Positions 9,375-18,507 of a DNA stretch of 64,000 bases are shown piece after piece; the stretch's first letter is position 1, and every line of letters starts with the position of its first letter. The notes beneath the pieces are model-generated. The model was given only the letters and a program-made list of their open reading frames with translations. It was not told where the DNA came from and made no database searches. Where the stretch lies: assembly GCF_014203795.1 (NCBI RefSeq), contig NZ_JACHJU010000001.1, forward strand, positions 372,001-436,000, given 5' to 3'. Source of the stretch: Streptosporangium album. Lineage in GTDB: Bacteria > Actinomycetota > Actinomycetes > Streptosporangiales > Streptosporangiaceae. Both the position numbers and the translations under genes were made by a program.

Positions 9375-10571
9375 GTGGTCGGGCCGTACCGGGAAATGTT
9401 CAGCGCGCCCGGGGTCAAGGGGTTCGTCATCGCCGGGCTCATCGGGCGGATGCCGATGTCCATGCTCGGCATCGGCATCATCCTGCTCATCGAGGCCCTC
9501 ACCGACTCCTTCGCCATGGCGGGTGCGGTCGCGGCCACCGTCAACGTCTCCTACGCCGTCGCCGCCCCCCTGACGGGGCGCCTGGTGGACAGGTTCGGCC
9601 AGGCCAGGGTAATCGTCCCGCTCACCCTGACACAGGGTGCCGCGCTGACGGCCCTGATGCTGTGCGCGCATCTCCGGGCACCCTCATGGGTCCTGTTCGC
9701 CGCCGGCGTCGTGACCGGCGCGAGCTCGGTGTCGCTCGGCTCGCTCGTGCGTGCCCGCTGGTCACACCTGCTGGCAGGGTCGGCCCGGCTGCACGCGGCG
9801 TTCTCCTTCGAGTCGGTCGCCGACGAGATCGTCTTCGTCGCCGGGCCCGCGCTGGTCACCGCCCTGGCCACCATGGTCAACCCCTACGCCGGCCTGATCG
9901 TGGCCCTGGCCTGCCTGGTCGGGGGCACTCTCGCCTTCGCGGCGCAGCGCGGCACCGAGCCACCGGTCCGCCCGTACGACAGGCACTCGGGCACCCCGAT
10001 CACCATTCCCGGCGTCGTCCTGCTGTCGTGCGTCTTCCTGGCGATGGGCGCGGTCTTCGGCTCGCTGGACCTGATCACGGTGGCGTTCGCCGAGGAGCAC
10101 GGCGCCAAGGCCGCCGCCGGGCTGCTGCTCGCCGCCATCGCCTGCGGAAGTCTGGTCTCCGGGCTCTGGTACGGCGCGCGGCAGTGGAAGGTCTCCCTGC
10201 GCCGCCGCTTCGTCCGCGCCCTCGGGGTCTTCGCACTCGGGCTGACCCCGATCATCCTGATCGGCGACGTCAGGGTGATGGCCCCGGCGCTGTTCCTCGC
10301 CGGGCTGGCCATCTCTCCGACGATCATCACCGGCTACACGCTGATCGAGCGGATGGTCCCGGCCAACCTGCTCACCGAGGGCATGGCGTGGCTCTCCACC
10401 GCGATCGGGTTCGGCGTGGCGCTCGGCGCCTGGGCGGGTGGCCGCCTCACCGACGCGTTCGGCGCTTCCAACGCCTACGGGTTCTCCTTCGCCTGTGCCC
10501 TCCTCGCCGTGATCATCGGCGTGGGCGGCTCCGCCTGGCTGCGGACCCCTGTCCCCCAGCAGCAATCATGA
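9375..10571 (+). CDS. MFS transporter, 398 aa
   Basis: Major facilitator superfamily carrier with about twelve predicted membrane helices. The helix 2-3 loop carries GRLVDRFGQARV, the MFS signature motif. The N-terminus is MVGPYREMFSAPGVKGFV and there is no long central loop. The GTG at 9375 follows AAGGGGGAACC. From general appearance it belongs to the uncharacterised actinomycete drug- or metabolite-exporter group; the substrate cannot be read from sequence. It is followed within 40 bases by the lactone oxidase gene on the same strand, so the two may form an operon. Confidence 0.88.
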   Translation: MVGPYREMFSAPGVKGFVIAGLIGRMPMSMLGIGIILLIEALTDSFAMAGAVAATVNVSYAVAAPLTGRLVDRFGQARVIVPLTLTQGAALTALMLCAHLRAPSWVLFAAGVVTGASSVSLGSLVRARWSHLLAGSARLHAAFSFESVADEIVFVAGPALVTALATMVNPYAGLIVALACLVGGTLAFAAQRGTEPPVRPYDRHSGTPITIPGVVLLSCVFLAMGAVFGSLDLITVAFAEEHGAKAAAGLLLAAIACGSLVSGLWYGARQWKVSLRRRFVRALGVFALGLTPIILIGDVRVMAPALFLAGLAISPTIITGYTLIERMVPANLLTEGMAWLSTAIGFGVALGAWAGGRLTDAFGASNAYGFSFACALLAVIIGVGGSAWLRTPVPQQQS

Positions 10572-10607
10572 GTATTGTTCACCTTCGCGAGCGGAGCGAG
10601 GGTGGAC

Positions 10608-11924
10608 ATGAGCGAGATCTTCCGTAACTGGGCCGGGAACCAGTCCGTCACTCCGGCGGAGGTCCGCGCCCCCTCTTCGACCCGGGAGGTGGCGCGGGCC
10701 GTACGGGACGCCGGCGCCTCGGGACGCCGGGTCCGCATGGTCGGCACCGGCCACTCCTTCACCGGGGTGGCACTCACCGACGGCCTGCTGCTGCGGCCCG
10801 ACGCGCTGACGGGGATCCGCGAGGTGGGCGACGGCTGGGTGACGGCGGCCGCGGGGACACCGCTCAGCGCACTCAACGAGGAGCTCGCCCGGATGGGCCT
10901 GGCCCTGGCGAACATGGGCGACATCACCGCCCAGACGCTGGCCGGAGCCATCCAGACCGGCACCCACGGCACCGGCAGGGAGATCGGCGGGCTGGCCGAC
11001 CAGGTGCTCGGGCTGGAGCTGGTGCTCGCCGACGGCGAGGTCGTCACGGTGTCCGGCGGCGGCACGGGGAAGATCCGCGACGGGGTCGGCGAACGCGACC
11101 TGTTCGACGCGGCCCGGGTCGGCCTGGGCGCGCTCGGCGTGGTGACGGCCGTGACCTTCCGGGTGGAGCCGTCGTTCCTGCTGCGCAGCACCCGGCAGCC
11201 GATGCCGCTGACCGGGATCCTCGACTCGCTCGACGCGCTCACCTCGGAGAACGAGCACCTGGACTTCTTCTGGCTGCCGCACACCGACACCTGCCTGACC
11301 AAGCGGAACAACCGGAGCCCCGGACCGGCGGACCCACCGGGCGCGTTCCGGCACTGGCTGGACAACAGGTTCCTGGAGAACACCTTGTTCGGCGCGTTGT
11401 GCGGGATCGGCGGGCGGTTCCCGGGCGCCGTCCCCCGGCTCAACGCGATCTCCGCGGCGGCGCTGTCGGCCTCCACCCACACCGACGCCTCCTACAAGAT
11501 CTTCACGAGCGTGCGGGACGTGCGATTCCTGGAGATGGAGTACGCCATCGCGCGCGAGCACCTCGGCCAGGCGCTCCGCGAGACCCGTGATCTCATCGAG
11601 CGACGGGACTGGAAGATCACCTTCCCGATCGAGGTGCGGGTCACCCCGGCGAGCGACGCGTGGCTGTCCACCGCCTACGGCAGGGACTCGGCCTATGTCG
11701 CCTGCCACGTCTACCGGCCGACGCCGAACCCCGCCTACTTCGAGGGCGTCGAAGAGATCATGACCAGGCTGGGCGGGCGCCCGCACTGGGGCAAGCTCCA
11801 CACCCGTGACGCGTCCTACCTGGCCACGGTCTACCCCAGGTTCGGCGACTTCTCGGCGCTGCGGGACCGGCTGGACCCGCGGCGGATCTTCGCCAACGAC
11901 TACCTGGACACCGTCCTGGGCTGA
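10608..11924 (+). CDS. FAD-linked sugar-1,4-lactone oxidase
   Basis: Flavoenzyme of 438 aa in the D-arabinono/L-gulono-1,4-lactone oxidase group. The N-terminal FAD-binding fold shows RVRMVGTGHSFTG, the family flavin motif with His in place of the covalent-FAD residue context, and QTGTHGTGRE. The C-terminal ALO domain ends with GRPHWGKLHTRDASYL and DPRRIFANDYLDTVLG; HWGK is characteristic. Start ATG 10608 is preceded by GAGGGTGGAC; the frame is open eleven codons earlier but without a ribosome site. Actinomycete homologues oxidise aldonolactones, sometimes toward vitamin C-like or alditol products. Soluble; no signal peptide. Confidence 0.9.
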   Translation: MSEIFRNWAGNQSVTPAEVRAPSSTREVARAVRDAGASGRRVRMVGTGHSFTGVALTDGLLLRPDALTGIREVGDGWVTAAAGTPLSALNEELARMGLALANMGDITAQTLAGAIQTGTHGTGREIGGLADQVLGLELVLADGEVVTVSGGGTGKIRDGVGERDLFDAARVGLGALGVVTAVTFRVEPSFLLRSTRQPMPLTGILDSLDALTSENEHLDFFWLPHTDTCLTKRNNRSPGPADPPGAFRHWLDNRFLENTLFGALCGIGGRFPGAVPRLNAISAAALSASTHTDASYKIFTSVRDVRFLEMEYAIAREHLGQALRETRDLIERRDWKITFPIEVRVTPASDAWLSTAYGRDSAYVACHVYRPTPNPAYFEGVEEIMTRLGGRPHWGKLHTRDASYLATVYPRFGDFSALRDRLDPRRIFANDYLDTVLG

Positions 11925-12443
11925 CCCGCCTGCGGAGCTCCGGCGTCTCTCCGCGCCGACTCCGCGCCGACTCCCCGCCACATGGTCCGGGTAAAGGTCT
12001 GAGCAAAGCCTCCCACGAAGAACGACGCGTCGGCGTGTCTGCCGTTGCTGCGACGGGTCCGACGGGCAGATTCGCAGACGCCCCGCGCCACTCGACCCCG
12101 AGGGAGTCCGCTGGAGATGACCTTCTCCCGCCGTTCAGACCCGCCGCCACTCCGCCCGGAGACCGGCAGGCCCGTCGCAGCGCCGTCTTTCGGCTCTTGG
12201 CCCAAGTTCACAACGGCACCCGGAGTTATTCGGGAGAATCCGTCGAGGACCCTGAACGTGCTGCTCCATACCGGTACCCGATAACAGATGAATGGAGCAA
12301 ATGTGACCGGCGTCACATCGCTGCGAGCCCCATCCAGGAAGGCGATGTTCGGACATGCCGGGTACGGTGCTGGCAGGCAACCGGCACACGCGAGAGACTC
12401 AAGGGTCCGGGGGAAGATTGAGCACGACGACGAAGGGACTCGC
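11925..12443. other. Gene-free stretch upstream of sepH
   Basis: About 520 bases between the lactone oxidase and sepH. No frame here looks coding. A short direct repeat (CTCCGCGCCGA twice) lies near 11955-11980, and the last 200 bases become AT-richer, consistent with the sepH promoter. I see no strong hairpin terminator after the oxidase gene. Confidence 0.4.
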
Positions 12444-14075
12444 ATGCAGGAGCTCCGACTCGTCGCGGTGAGTGAGGACGGGACCTATCTCGTGCTGGCG
12501 ACAGCCGGCCGGGGGACCCGGTTCACGCTGCCCGTCGACGACCGGCTCCGTGCTGCCGTCCGCGGCAACTTCTCCCGTCTCGGCCAGTACGAGATCGAAG
12601 TGGAGAGTCCGTTGCGCCCCAAGGAGATCCAGGCCCGGATCCGTGCCGGCGAGACCGCAGAGGAGATCGCCGCCACGGCGGGTATCCCGGTCGAGCGGGT
12701 GCGGTGGTTCGAGGGCCCCGTGCTCCAGGAACGTGAGTACATGGCTCAGCAGGCGCAACGCTGCGCCGTGCGACTGCCGGGCGACTCCGCTCCCGGTCCC
12801 ACCCTCGGCGACCTGGTCGCCGAGCGGCTGACCCGTCGCGGCGTGCCCGCGGACGAGATCGAATGGGACTCCGCCAAACGGGACGACAACCTGTGGCGGA
12901 TCAAGCTCGGTTTCGTTTGGAACGGTCACAGCCGCAACGCCGAATGGATCTTCGATCCGCGCCGGCGTCACATCACACCACACGACGACGAGGCCATGCG
13001 CCTGTCCGCCGGCGAATACGTCGAGCCGGTCGAGGACTCCATCGTCACGCCGTTCGTGCCGCGCGTGGCCAAGCTCGCGCCGGTGCCGCCGCTGGCACCC
13101 GAACCGCTGAACCAGCCGCCGGTCTCGTTCCCCTCGGTGGTGCGCGCCGAGCCGCCGCCCCCGACTCCGACGGCCCCGGCCAAGCCCGCGTTCGCCCAGC
13201 CCGAGGCTCCTGCGGCCTCCGTCCAGCCCGAGGCTCCGGCCGTCTACGAGCAGCCGCCGATGCCGCCGATCCCGCCGGGATACGAGCCTCCCAAGATCTC
13301 GGTGCCACCGCTGCGCGCCCCGGACCAGCCCGGATACGGGCCGGTCAGGACGCCCGAGCCGGTCAGGACGCCCGAGCCGGTCAGGACGCCCGAGCCCACA
13401 CCGGCCGCGCCCGAACTCCCCGCCGCGTGGGGACCGGTCAGGACGCCCGAGCCGGAAAGGACACCGGAGCCGGTCAGGGCGCCCGAGCCCGCCGCCGCGG
13501 AGGGACCGGAGAGGACGCCCGAGCCCGCCGCCGCGGAGGGACCGGAGAGGACGCCCGAGCCCACGCCGGTCCCGTCACCGCCCACCGTCGCGCGCGAGCA
13601 GGCCGAGACTGCCGGCGCCGAGTCCGAAACCGTCGTCGTCCCGCAGGTCGCCGAGGCCTCCCCGGCGTCCGAGGCGGCTCCCCCGGCCGAGGTCACGCCC
13701 GAGCCGGCACGGCCCGAGTCCGTCCGGGAGCAGTCCCCCGCTTCCGGGACGGAGACCGCGCGCGAGGAGGAGTCCTCCGCCCACGGGCCCGCGGCCGAGA
13801 CGGCACCGCCTCAGGACGCCTCGATAGCCGTGCCCGCGGCACGTGTCAGCGGAGACGAGCGGGCGCCCGAGGCCGAGCCGGTCGAGGAGGACACGCGACC
13901 GGCGGACACGGCGGCGGCGCGGAAGGCCGAACTCGAAAAGCCTCCGGCGGAGAAGCCCTCGGAGCAGCCGAAACCGGCGCCGGCACCGGCACGTCCCGCG
14001 AAGAAGGCCCGGGGACGGCGCGCGTCGGTGCCGACCTGGGACGAGATCATGTTCGGCGCCCGCCGCCAGGACTGA
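12444..14075 (+). CDS. sepH: Septation protein SepH
   Basis: SepH promotes FtsZ assembly and cell division in actinobacteria (family knowledge). The first 170 residues are the conserved DUF3071 region: MQELRLVAVSEDG, PVDDRLRAAVRGN, and the helix-turn-helix stretch RPKEIQARIRAGETAEEIA followed by GIPVERVRWFEGPVL. The remaining 370 residues are a low-complexity Pro/Glu/Ala tail with tandem repeats, ending in a basic patch and VPTWDEIMFGARRQD, which is the conserved C-terminal tip. ATG 12444 follows AAGGGACTCGC. The long disordered tail fits other SepH proteins. It is monocistronic and closed by the 22-bp hairpin at 14084. Confidence 0.93.
   Translation: MQELRLVAVSEDGTYLVLATAGRGTRFTLPVDDRLRAAVRGNFSRLGQYEIEVESPLRPKEIQARIRAGETAEEIAATAGIPVERVRWFEGPVLQEREYMAQQAQRCAVRLPGDSAPGPTLGDLVAERLTRRGVPADEIEWDSAKRDDNLWRIKLGFVWNGHSRNAEWIFDPRRRHITPHDDEAMRLSAGEYVEPVEDSIVTPFVPRVAKLAPVPPLAPEPLNQPPVSFPSVVRAEPPPPTPTAPAKPAFAQPEAPAASVQPEAPAVYEQPPMPPIPPGYEPPKISVPPLRAPDQPGYGPVRTPEPVRTPEPVRTPEPTPAAPELPAAWGPVRTPEPERTPEPVRAPEPAAAEGPERTPEPAAAEGPERTPEPTPVPSPPTVAREQAETAGAESETVVVPQVAEASPASEAAPPAEVTPEPARPESVREQSPASGTETAREEESSAHGPAAETAPPQDASIAVPAARVSGDERAPEAEPVEEDTRPADTAAARKAELEKPPAEKPSEQPKPAPAPARPAKKARGRRASVPTWDEIMFGARRQD
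13341..13558 (+). repeat. Tandem repeats inside sepH
   Basis: An 18-bp unit (CCGGTCAGGACGCCCGAG, encoding PVRTPE) occurs three times perfectly at 13341-13394. A 36-bp unit occurs twice perfectly at 13487-13558. More divergent PERTPEP units lie between. All are in frame, so copy-number change would lengthen or shorten the disordered tail without breaking the gene. Confidence 0.93.
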
Positions 14076-14083
14076 CCGCACCG

Positions 14084-14133
14084 CGGCGGAGCGGGGGGTG
14101 ACCGGAAGACACCGGTCACCCCCCGCTCCGCCG
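14084..14133. terminator. Perfect 22-bp stem between convergent genes
   Basis: Arms of 22 bases (CGGCGGAGCGGGGGGTGACC GG and its complement) enclose a six-base loop AAGACA. There is no T-tract, which is common in actinomycete terminators. It sits between sepH and the convergent PH-domain operon and probably stops both. Confidence 0.85.
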
Positions 14134-14153
14134 TACGGGGCCGTGGAAGACGG

Positions 14154-15917
14154 TCAGAGCCGTCCGTCCGCGACGAACGGGGCGAGCCAGCCAGGCGTCA
14201 CCTCGGCGGCGAAGGCCACGCCCTCGGTCTCGCCGACGTCGATCGCCTCGTAGCCTCCGGTGCCCGCGCCCACCCCGGCGACCACGGTCAGCAGGCCGGC
14301 ACGGCGCTGGAACCACGTCTGCCGCAGGGTCCACCCGACCAGGGCCCGCTCCTCCACCACGGCCTGGGAGCGGCGCAGCGACCCCGACCGGACCGACAGA
14401 CGGGCCCCGTCGTAGGTGTGGCCGAGGGACCGGTAGCGGTCCAGGCCGAGCGGGACGCCCAGCACCGCGAGGATCAGAGCCGGCACCGCGAGCCCCCACC
14501 AGAGCGGCGACCACACCGTGGCCGCCGCCGCGCAGAGGGCGATCACCAGCCACGGGAAGACCGCCCGGAACAGCCGGCGTCTGCGCGCCGCCACCGGGTG
14601 CGCGCGCAGCCCGGTGGCGATCGGGCCGATCGCCTCACCCACCACGTCGAGCACGACGGCGCGGGGAGACACGGGCATCAGCTGGCCCCGGGTCTCCGAG
14701 TCGCCGAGACCCGTCACGATCGCCCACGCGCGGCCGAACCCCGCGCCGCGCTCGGCCAGTCCCTCGACCAGCTCGAACCCGCGCACCCTGCGCCGTTCCA
14801 GAGACACGCTCCGGCGGGTGAGCAGGCCCCGCTCGGCGACGAGGTAGCCCTCTCTGCCACGCAGGGTGAAATTCCAGTTGAACACGGCGTACATGACCAT
14901 GCCGGCGACCGGCATGGCGAGCACCAGCAGCACCAGCGCGACGACGAGAAGAACGGGATGGCCCCAGAGCCACTCCCCCGCGCTCACCACGACCCGCCCG
15001 TCGATCCTGAGCTCCGAGCCCCACTGGAACAGCAGGCCCACGGCACCGGCCACCAGCGCGAACGGGGTCAGCAGGTAGGCGCCCGACAAGGGTCCGTAGG
15101 CAAGCCATCTGCGCGGCACCACGAAGAACACCCGCTCGGGGGTCGTCTCGCCGACCTCGTGGCGGGCCGTCAGGGGATCCGCCGTTCCCACCGGCACGCC
15201 GGAGGCGGTGAGCGGATCGGCGGACGGGTCGCCCACCGGCACGGTGGGGTCCGGTGCGCCGGCCGCCCCCTGCGCCTGGGCGCGCCGGGCCATCCGGGCC
15301 CGGGCATGCCAGAGGAGCACGGCCTTGAGCCGTTCCGCCTCCTCGACGGTCACCCCGTCAAGCTCGCCCTCCTGCTTGTCGCCGCCCGCCCCGGTGTCGA
15401 TCCTGAGCACGGCGATGCCGAGCACGCGGTGCAGCGGCGGGTTGCTGACGTCGACGCCGCGGATGCGCTCCAGCGGAATCGTCCGCACCGACCTGCTCAC
15501 CAGTGCCCTGGTGAGCTCCAGCCTGTCGCCGACGACCTTGTAGGTGAAGGTCGCCCAGCGGATGGTGGCGTAGAGGACCGACCCCACGACGCCGAAGGCC
15601 GCCCATCCGAACGAACTCGGTGAGAACCCGCCGAGGAACAGGACGCCCGCCAGCGGAAGGACGAGCGAGGGCAGCATCCGGATCGGATCCGTCAGCAGCA
15701 CCTTGGGGCTGAGCCGCAACGCCGGGCTGAAGGGCGGCGGGCCGTACCCCTGACCGCCGGGCACGGTCTGGACACCCTCCGGAACGGCCGGCGGCCACGG
15801 GGGTCCGGTTCCACCTTCGGGTGCGACCGGCGGGGGGTTCTGGAAGGGCGGCTCCGCGCGGCCCTCGCGGACGCCCGGCTCCCCGTGGGGACGACGGTCG
15901 TCGGGAGACTCGGTCAC
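14154..15917 (-). CDS. PH-domain membrane protein, YdbT-like
   Basis: Protein of 587 aa with repeated bacterial PH (DUF304/bPH2) domains separated by membrane helices. After a Pro-rich cytoplasmic tail (1-70), helix pairs appear around 80-125, 265-300 and 320-350, and again around 470-505. Each pair is followed by a bPH2 core such as DRLELTRALVSRSVRTIPLERIRGVDV or EGYLVAERGLLTRRSVSLERRRV (partial quotes of the basic-beta motif). Start GTG 15917 overlaps the upstream stop by four bases (GTGA). It pairs with the smaller gene just upstream, the same layout as Bacillus ydbS-ydbT, where the products help resist antimicrobial peptides. Confidence 0.85.
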   Translation of the reverse strand: MTESPDDRRPHGEPGVREGRAEPPFQNPPPVAPEGGTGPPWPPAVPEGVQTVPGGQGYGPPPFSPALRLSPKVLLTDPIRMLPSLVLPLAGVLFLGGFSPSSFGWAAFGVVGSVLYATIRWATFTYKVVGDRLELTRALVSRSVRTIPLERIRGVDVSNPPLHRVLGIAVLRIDTGAGGDKQEGELDGVTVEEAERLKAVLLWHARARMARRAQAQGAAGAPDPTVPVGDPSADPLTASGVPVGTADPLTARHEVGETTPERVFFVVPRRWLAYGPLSGAYLLTPFALVAGAVGLLFQWGSELRIDGRVVVSAGEWLWGHPVLLVVALVLLVLAMPVAGMVMYAVFNWNFTLRGREGYLVAERGLLTRRSVSLERRRVRGFELVEGLAERGAGFGRAWAIVTGLGDSETRGQLMPVSPRAVVLDVVGEAIGPIATGLRAHPVAARRRRLFRAVFPWLVIALCAAAATVWSPLWWGLAVPALILAVLGVPLGLDRYRSLGHTYDGARLSVRSGSLRRSQAVVEERALVGWTLRQTWFQRRAGLLTVVAGVGAGTGGYEAIDVGETEGVAFAAEVTPGWLAPFVADGRL

Positions 15918-16522
15918 GTCGCGTCGTCCCTCAGCTCTTCGGACCGCCGGGCGAGCCCCTCGGCCAGGGCGGCGGCGACCCCGTAGTCGAGACCCTTGAT
16001 CGTGGACGACCCCGCGTGGGAGGCGGTACGGATCTCGACCGTGGCCAGTCCCAGGGCCCGCTCCAGCGTGCCCTGCGCCTTGTCCACCGTCTGGATCCGG
16101 CTGACGGGGACGAACGTCCATTCCCTGGCGATCCATCCGGAACGCGCGTAGACGACGTCACCGCTGAGCTCCCACCGGTGCACGGCATAGCGCCAGAACG
16201 GCTCGGCGATCGCGCCCGGCACGACGAGCACCGCCACGAGGACCGGCAGCCACCAGATGTGGTCCACCATCCAGACGGGCAGCCAGGACCACCGGGCGCC
16301 GTCGATCCATCGGGTCAGGAAGAAGGAGCCACCGACCAGGACGACGGACCAGAACACCCCTTCCAGCAGCCACAACGCGACCGCCTTGCGGGACACCGGA
16401 TTGGCGGGGGGACGGAGTGGAACATGATCGCGGCCGAGGCTCCACCCGCCGTGCTCACTCATGCGACCTGCCACCGCGGCCCTGTCCGTGACATCGCTCT
16501 GCTCCTCCGCATGGTCGCTCAC
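15914..16522 (-). CDS. PH-domain membrane protein, YdbS-like
   Basis: Protein of 202 aa. Two membrane helices (about 50-70 and 85-105) are followed by one bPH2 domain: RYAVHRWELSGDVVYARSG, then PVSRIQTVDKAQGTLERA and VEIRTASHAGSS, all canonical for the family. The GTG at 16522 is the only plausible start after the promoter gap. It is the first gene of a two-gene operon with the larger YdbT-like protein and diverges from the ABC transporter genes at 16670. Function is inferred from family only: an envelope or membrane-stress role. Confidence 0.87.
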   Translation of the reverse strand: MSDHAEEQSDVTDRAAVAGRMSEHGGWSLGRDHVPLRPPANPVSRKAVALWLLEGVFWSVVLVGGSFFLTRWIDGARWSWLPVWMVDHIWWLPVLVAVLVVPGAIAEPFWRYAVHRWELSGDVVYARSGWIAREWTFVPVSRIQTVDKAQGTLERALGLATVEIRTASHAGSSTIKGLDYGVAAALAEGLARRSEELRDDAT

Positions 16523-16669
16523 GCTGTCAGCCTAAACGGTCGCGCCCGGGCGGGCAGACCGTCGTGTCAGCGATCTGTCAGCCGCTCCTCCGCCGTGTCA
16601 GGCGCCGATCAGAAAAGTGTCAGTGGGGCCGTGCACTCTGATGACGGTCACTAGGGAGAGAGGCTGATC

Positions 16670-17638
16670 ATGCGATATGCCATCCAGGCAGAGGGTCTGG
16701 TGAAGCGGTACGGGGAGACCCGCGCGCTCGACGGGGTCGACCTCGCCGTGCCGCAGGGACGGCTGCTCGGTGTGCTGGGCCCGAACGGGGCCGGCAAGAC
16801 CACCGCCGTGCGGATCCTGGCGACGCTGCTCCGCCCCGACGAGGGCACGGCCTCGGTCGGCGGGTTCGACGTGACCGGCCAGGCCCACCAGGTGCGGTCG
16901 CTGATCGGCCTCACGGGGCAGTACGCCGGGGTCGACGAGACTCTCACCGGGGTGGAGAACCTGGTGATGATCGGCCGCCTGCTCGATCTGTCCCGGGTGG
17001 ACGCCAGGGCCCGGGCCGCCGAGCTGCTGGAGCGGTTCGAGCTGACCGGCGCCGGGAGCCGGGCGGCCAAGACCTACTCGGGCGGCATGCGCCGCCGTCT
17101 CGACCTGGCGGCCAGCCTGGTCGGGCGGCCCCAGGTGCTGTTCCTCGACGAGCCGACCACCGGCCTCGACCCGCGCAGCCGCACCGAACTGTGGAGCGTG
17201 GTGCGCGATCTCATGGCCGACGGGGTCACGGTGCTGCTCACCACCCAGTATCTGGAGGAGGCCGACCAGCTCGCCGACGACATCGTGGTGTTCGACCACG
17301 GCAGGGTGATCGCCTCGGGCACCTCCGACGAGCTGAAGGCGACCACGGGGGCGCAGGTCCTGGAGGTCCGGCCGCTCCGGGCGGAGCACCTGGACCTGGT
17401 CGTCCAGGTCGTCACCGACGTCGTCGGCGACGTCCCCGGCGTGTCCGGCGGGAAGATCGTGGCGGCCGTGCACGACCCCGCGGTGGTGCCGGCGATCGTA
17501 CGACGGCTGGACGACCTCGGAGTCGTCGCCTCCGAGATCTCGCTCCGCAAGTCCAGCCTCGACGAGGTGTTCCTCGCCCTGACCGGCCACCCCGCCGAGG
17601 ACAGACCCACCGACAACAGAGAAGAGGTGTTCGCGTGA
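16670..17638 (+). CDS. ABC exporter ATP-binding protein, DrrA type
   Basis: Nucleotide-binding subunit of 322 aa. Walker A GPNGAGKTTAVRIL, Q-loop in GLTGQYAGVDETLTG, signature YSGGMRRRLDLA, Walker B VLFLDEPTTGLDP and a switch-His in LLTTQYLEEAD are all intact. The Q-loop form and the C-terminal extension (KSSLDEVFLALTGH) mark the DrrA/daunorubicin-resistance group. ATG 16670 follows GGGAGAGAGG. The next gene overlaps by four bases (GTGA), so the two subunits are translationally coupled and form one transporter. Substrate unknown; drugs, lipids or natural products are typical. Confidence 0.94.
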   Translation: MRYAIQAEGLVKRYGETRALDGVDLAVPQGRLLGVLGPNGAGKTTAVRILATLLRPDEGTASVGGFDVTGQAHQVRSLIGLTGQYAGVDETLTGVENLVMIGRLLDLSRVDARARAAELLERFELTGAGSRAAKTYSGGMRRRLDLAASLVGRPQVLFLDEPTTGLDPRSRTELWSVVRDLMADGVTVLLTTQYLEEADQLADDIVVFDHGRVIASGTSDELKATTGAQVLEVRPLRAEHLDLVVQVVTDVVGDVPGVSGGKIVAAVHDPAVVPAIVRRLDDLGVVASEISLRKSSLDEVFLALTGHPAEDRPTDNREEVFA

Positions 17639-18441
17639 CCACGATGACCGTTCCGGTCCCGGCTCCGGCCAGGCGGGTCGGCCTGGCCGCGGGGTTCCGC
17701 CAGACGATGACGCTCACGTGGCGCAGCCTGGTGCAGATCAAGCACAACCCCATGGAACTGCTCGACCTGAGCGCGCAGCCGGTGATGTTCCTCCTGCTGT
17801 TCACCTACGTGTTCGGCGGCGCCATCGCCGGAAACACGGAGGACTACCTGCAGTTCGCGCTGCCCGGCCTGGTCGTGCAGAACGCGCTGTTCGCGACGTT
17901 GACCACGGCGATCGGTCTCAACACCGACATCACCAAGGGCGTCTTCGACCGGCTGCGCAGCCTGCCCATCGCCCGCACCGCACCGCTGGCGGGCAGGATC
18001 ATCGCCGACACCGCCAAACAGCTCTGGGCGCTGTTCCTGTTCCTGGGGATCGGCACGATCCTGGGTTTCCGGATCCAGACCGGGGTGGCGGGTGTGCTGG
18101 GCGCGGTGGCGCTGCTGCTGGCCTTCGCACTGGCGATGTCCTGGATGTCGGTGCTCATCGGCCTGAAGGCGAAGGACCCGGAGAAGGTGCAGATCTTCGC
18201 GTTCTCGCTGATGATGCCGCTGACGTTCACCAGCAACGCGTTCGTGCCGACCAACACGATGCCCGGCTGGCTGCAGGTGTGGGTGGACGTCAACCCGGTG
18301 ACGCAGCTCGCCGACGCCGTCCGCGGCTTGCTGATCGGCGGCGAGGTCGCCGGACCGGCGATCAACTCGCTGCTCTGGGCGGTCGGGCTGGTGGTCGTCT
18401 TCGCCCCGCTGGCGATCCGCGCCTTCCGCAGCCGGACCTAA
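17635..18441 (+). CDS. ABC-2 type permease, DrrB type
   Basis: Membrane partner of the preceding ATPase, 268 aa with six predicted helices. The ABC-2 core is visible: QPVMFLLLFTYVFGGAI, the FDRLRSLPIARTAPLAGRI loop (coupling helix), and SLMMPLTFTSNAFVPTNTMP, the typical DrrB segment before WLQVWVDVNPVTQLADAVR. GTG 17635 overlaps the ATPase stop (GTGA). No third subunit is adjacent, which is normal because DrrAB works as an A2B2 complex. Confidence 0.92.
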   Translation: MTTMTVPVPAPARRVGLAAGFRQTMTLTWRSLVQIKHNPMELLDLSAQPVMFLLLFTYVFGGAIAGNTEDYLQFALPGLVVQNALFATLTTAIGLNTDITKGVFDRLRSLPIARTAPLAGRIIADTAKQLWALFLFLGIGTILGFRIQTGVAGVLGAVALLLAFALAMSWMSVLIGLKAKDPEKVQIFAFSLMMPLTFTSNAFVPTNTMPGWLQVWVDVNPVTQLADAVRGLLIGGEVAGPAINSLLWAVGLVVVFAPLAIRAFRSRT

Positions 18442-18507
18442 CCTGTCCGGAGTGTACGGCGGCCTGCCCGCCGGAAGACGGCTGTCGACGAGAATCGGGG
18501 TGGTTGC

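Noticed and set aside
12444-14075. CRISPR-like repeat array at the direct repeats in sepH
   Set aside because: The repeats are in frame, of 18 and 36 bp with no spacers, and encode PVRTPE-type units.
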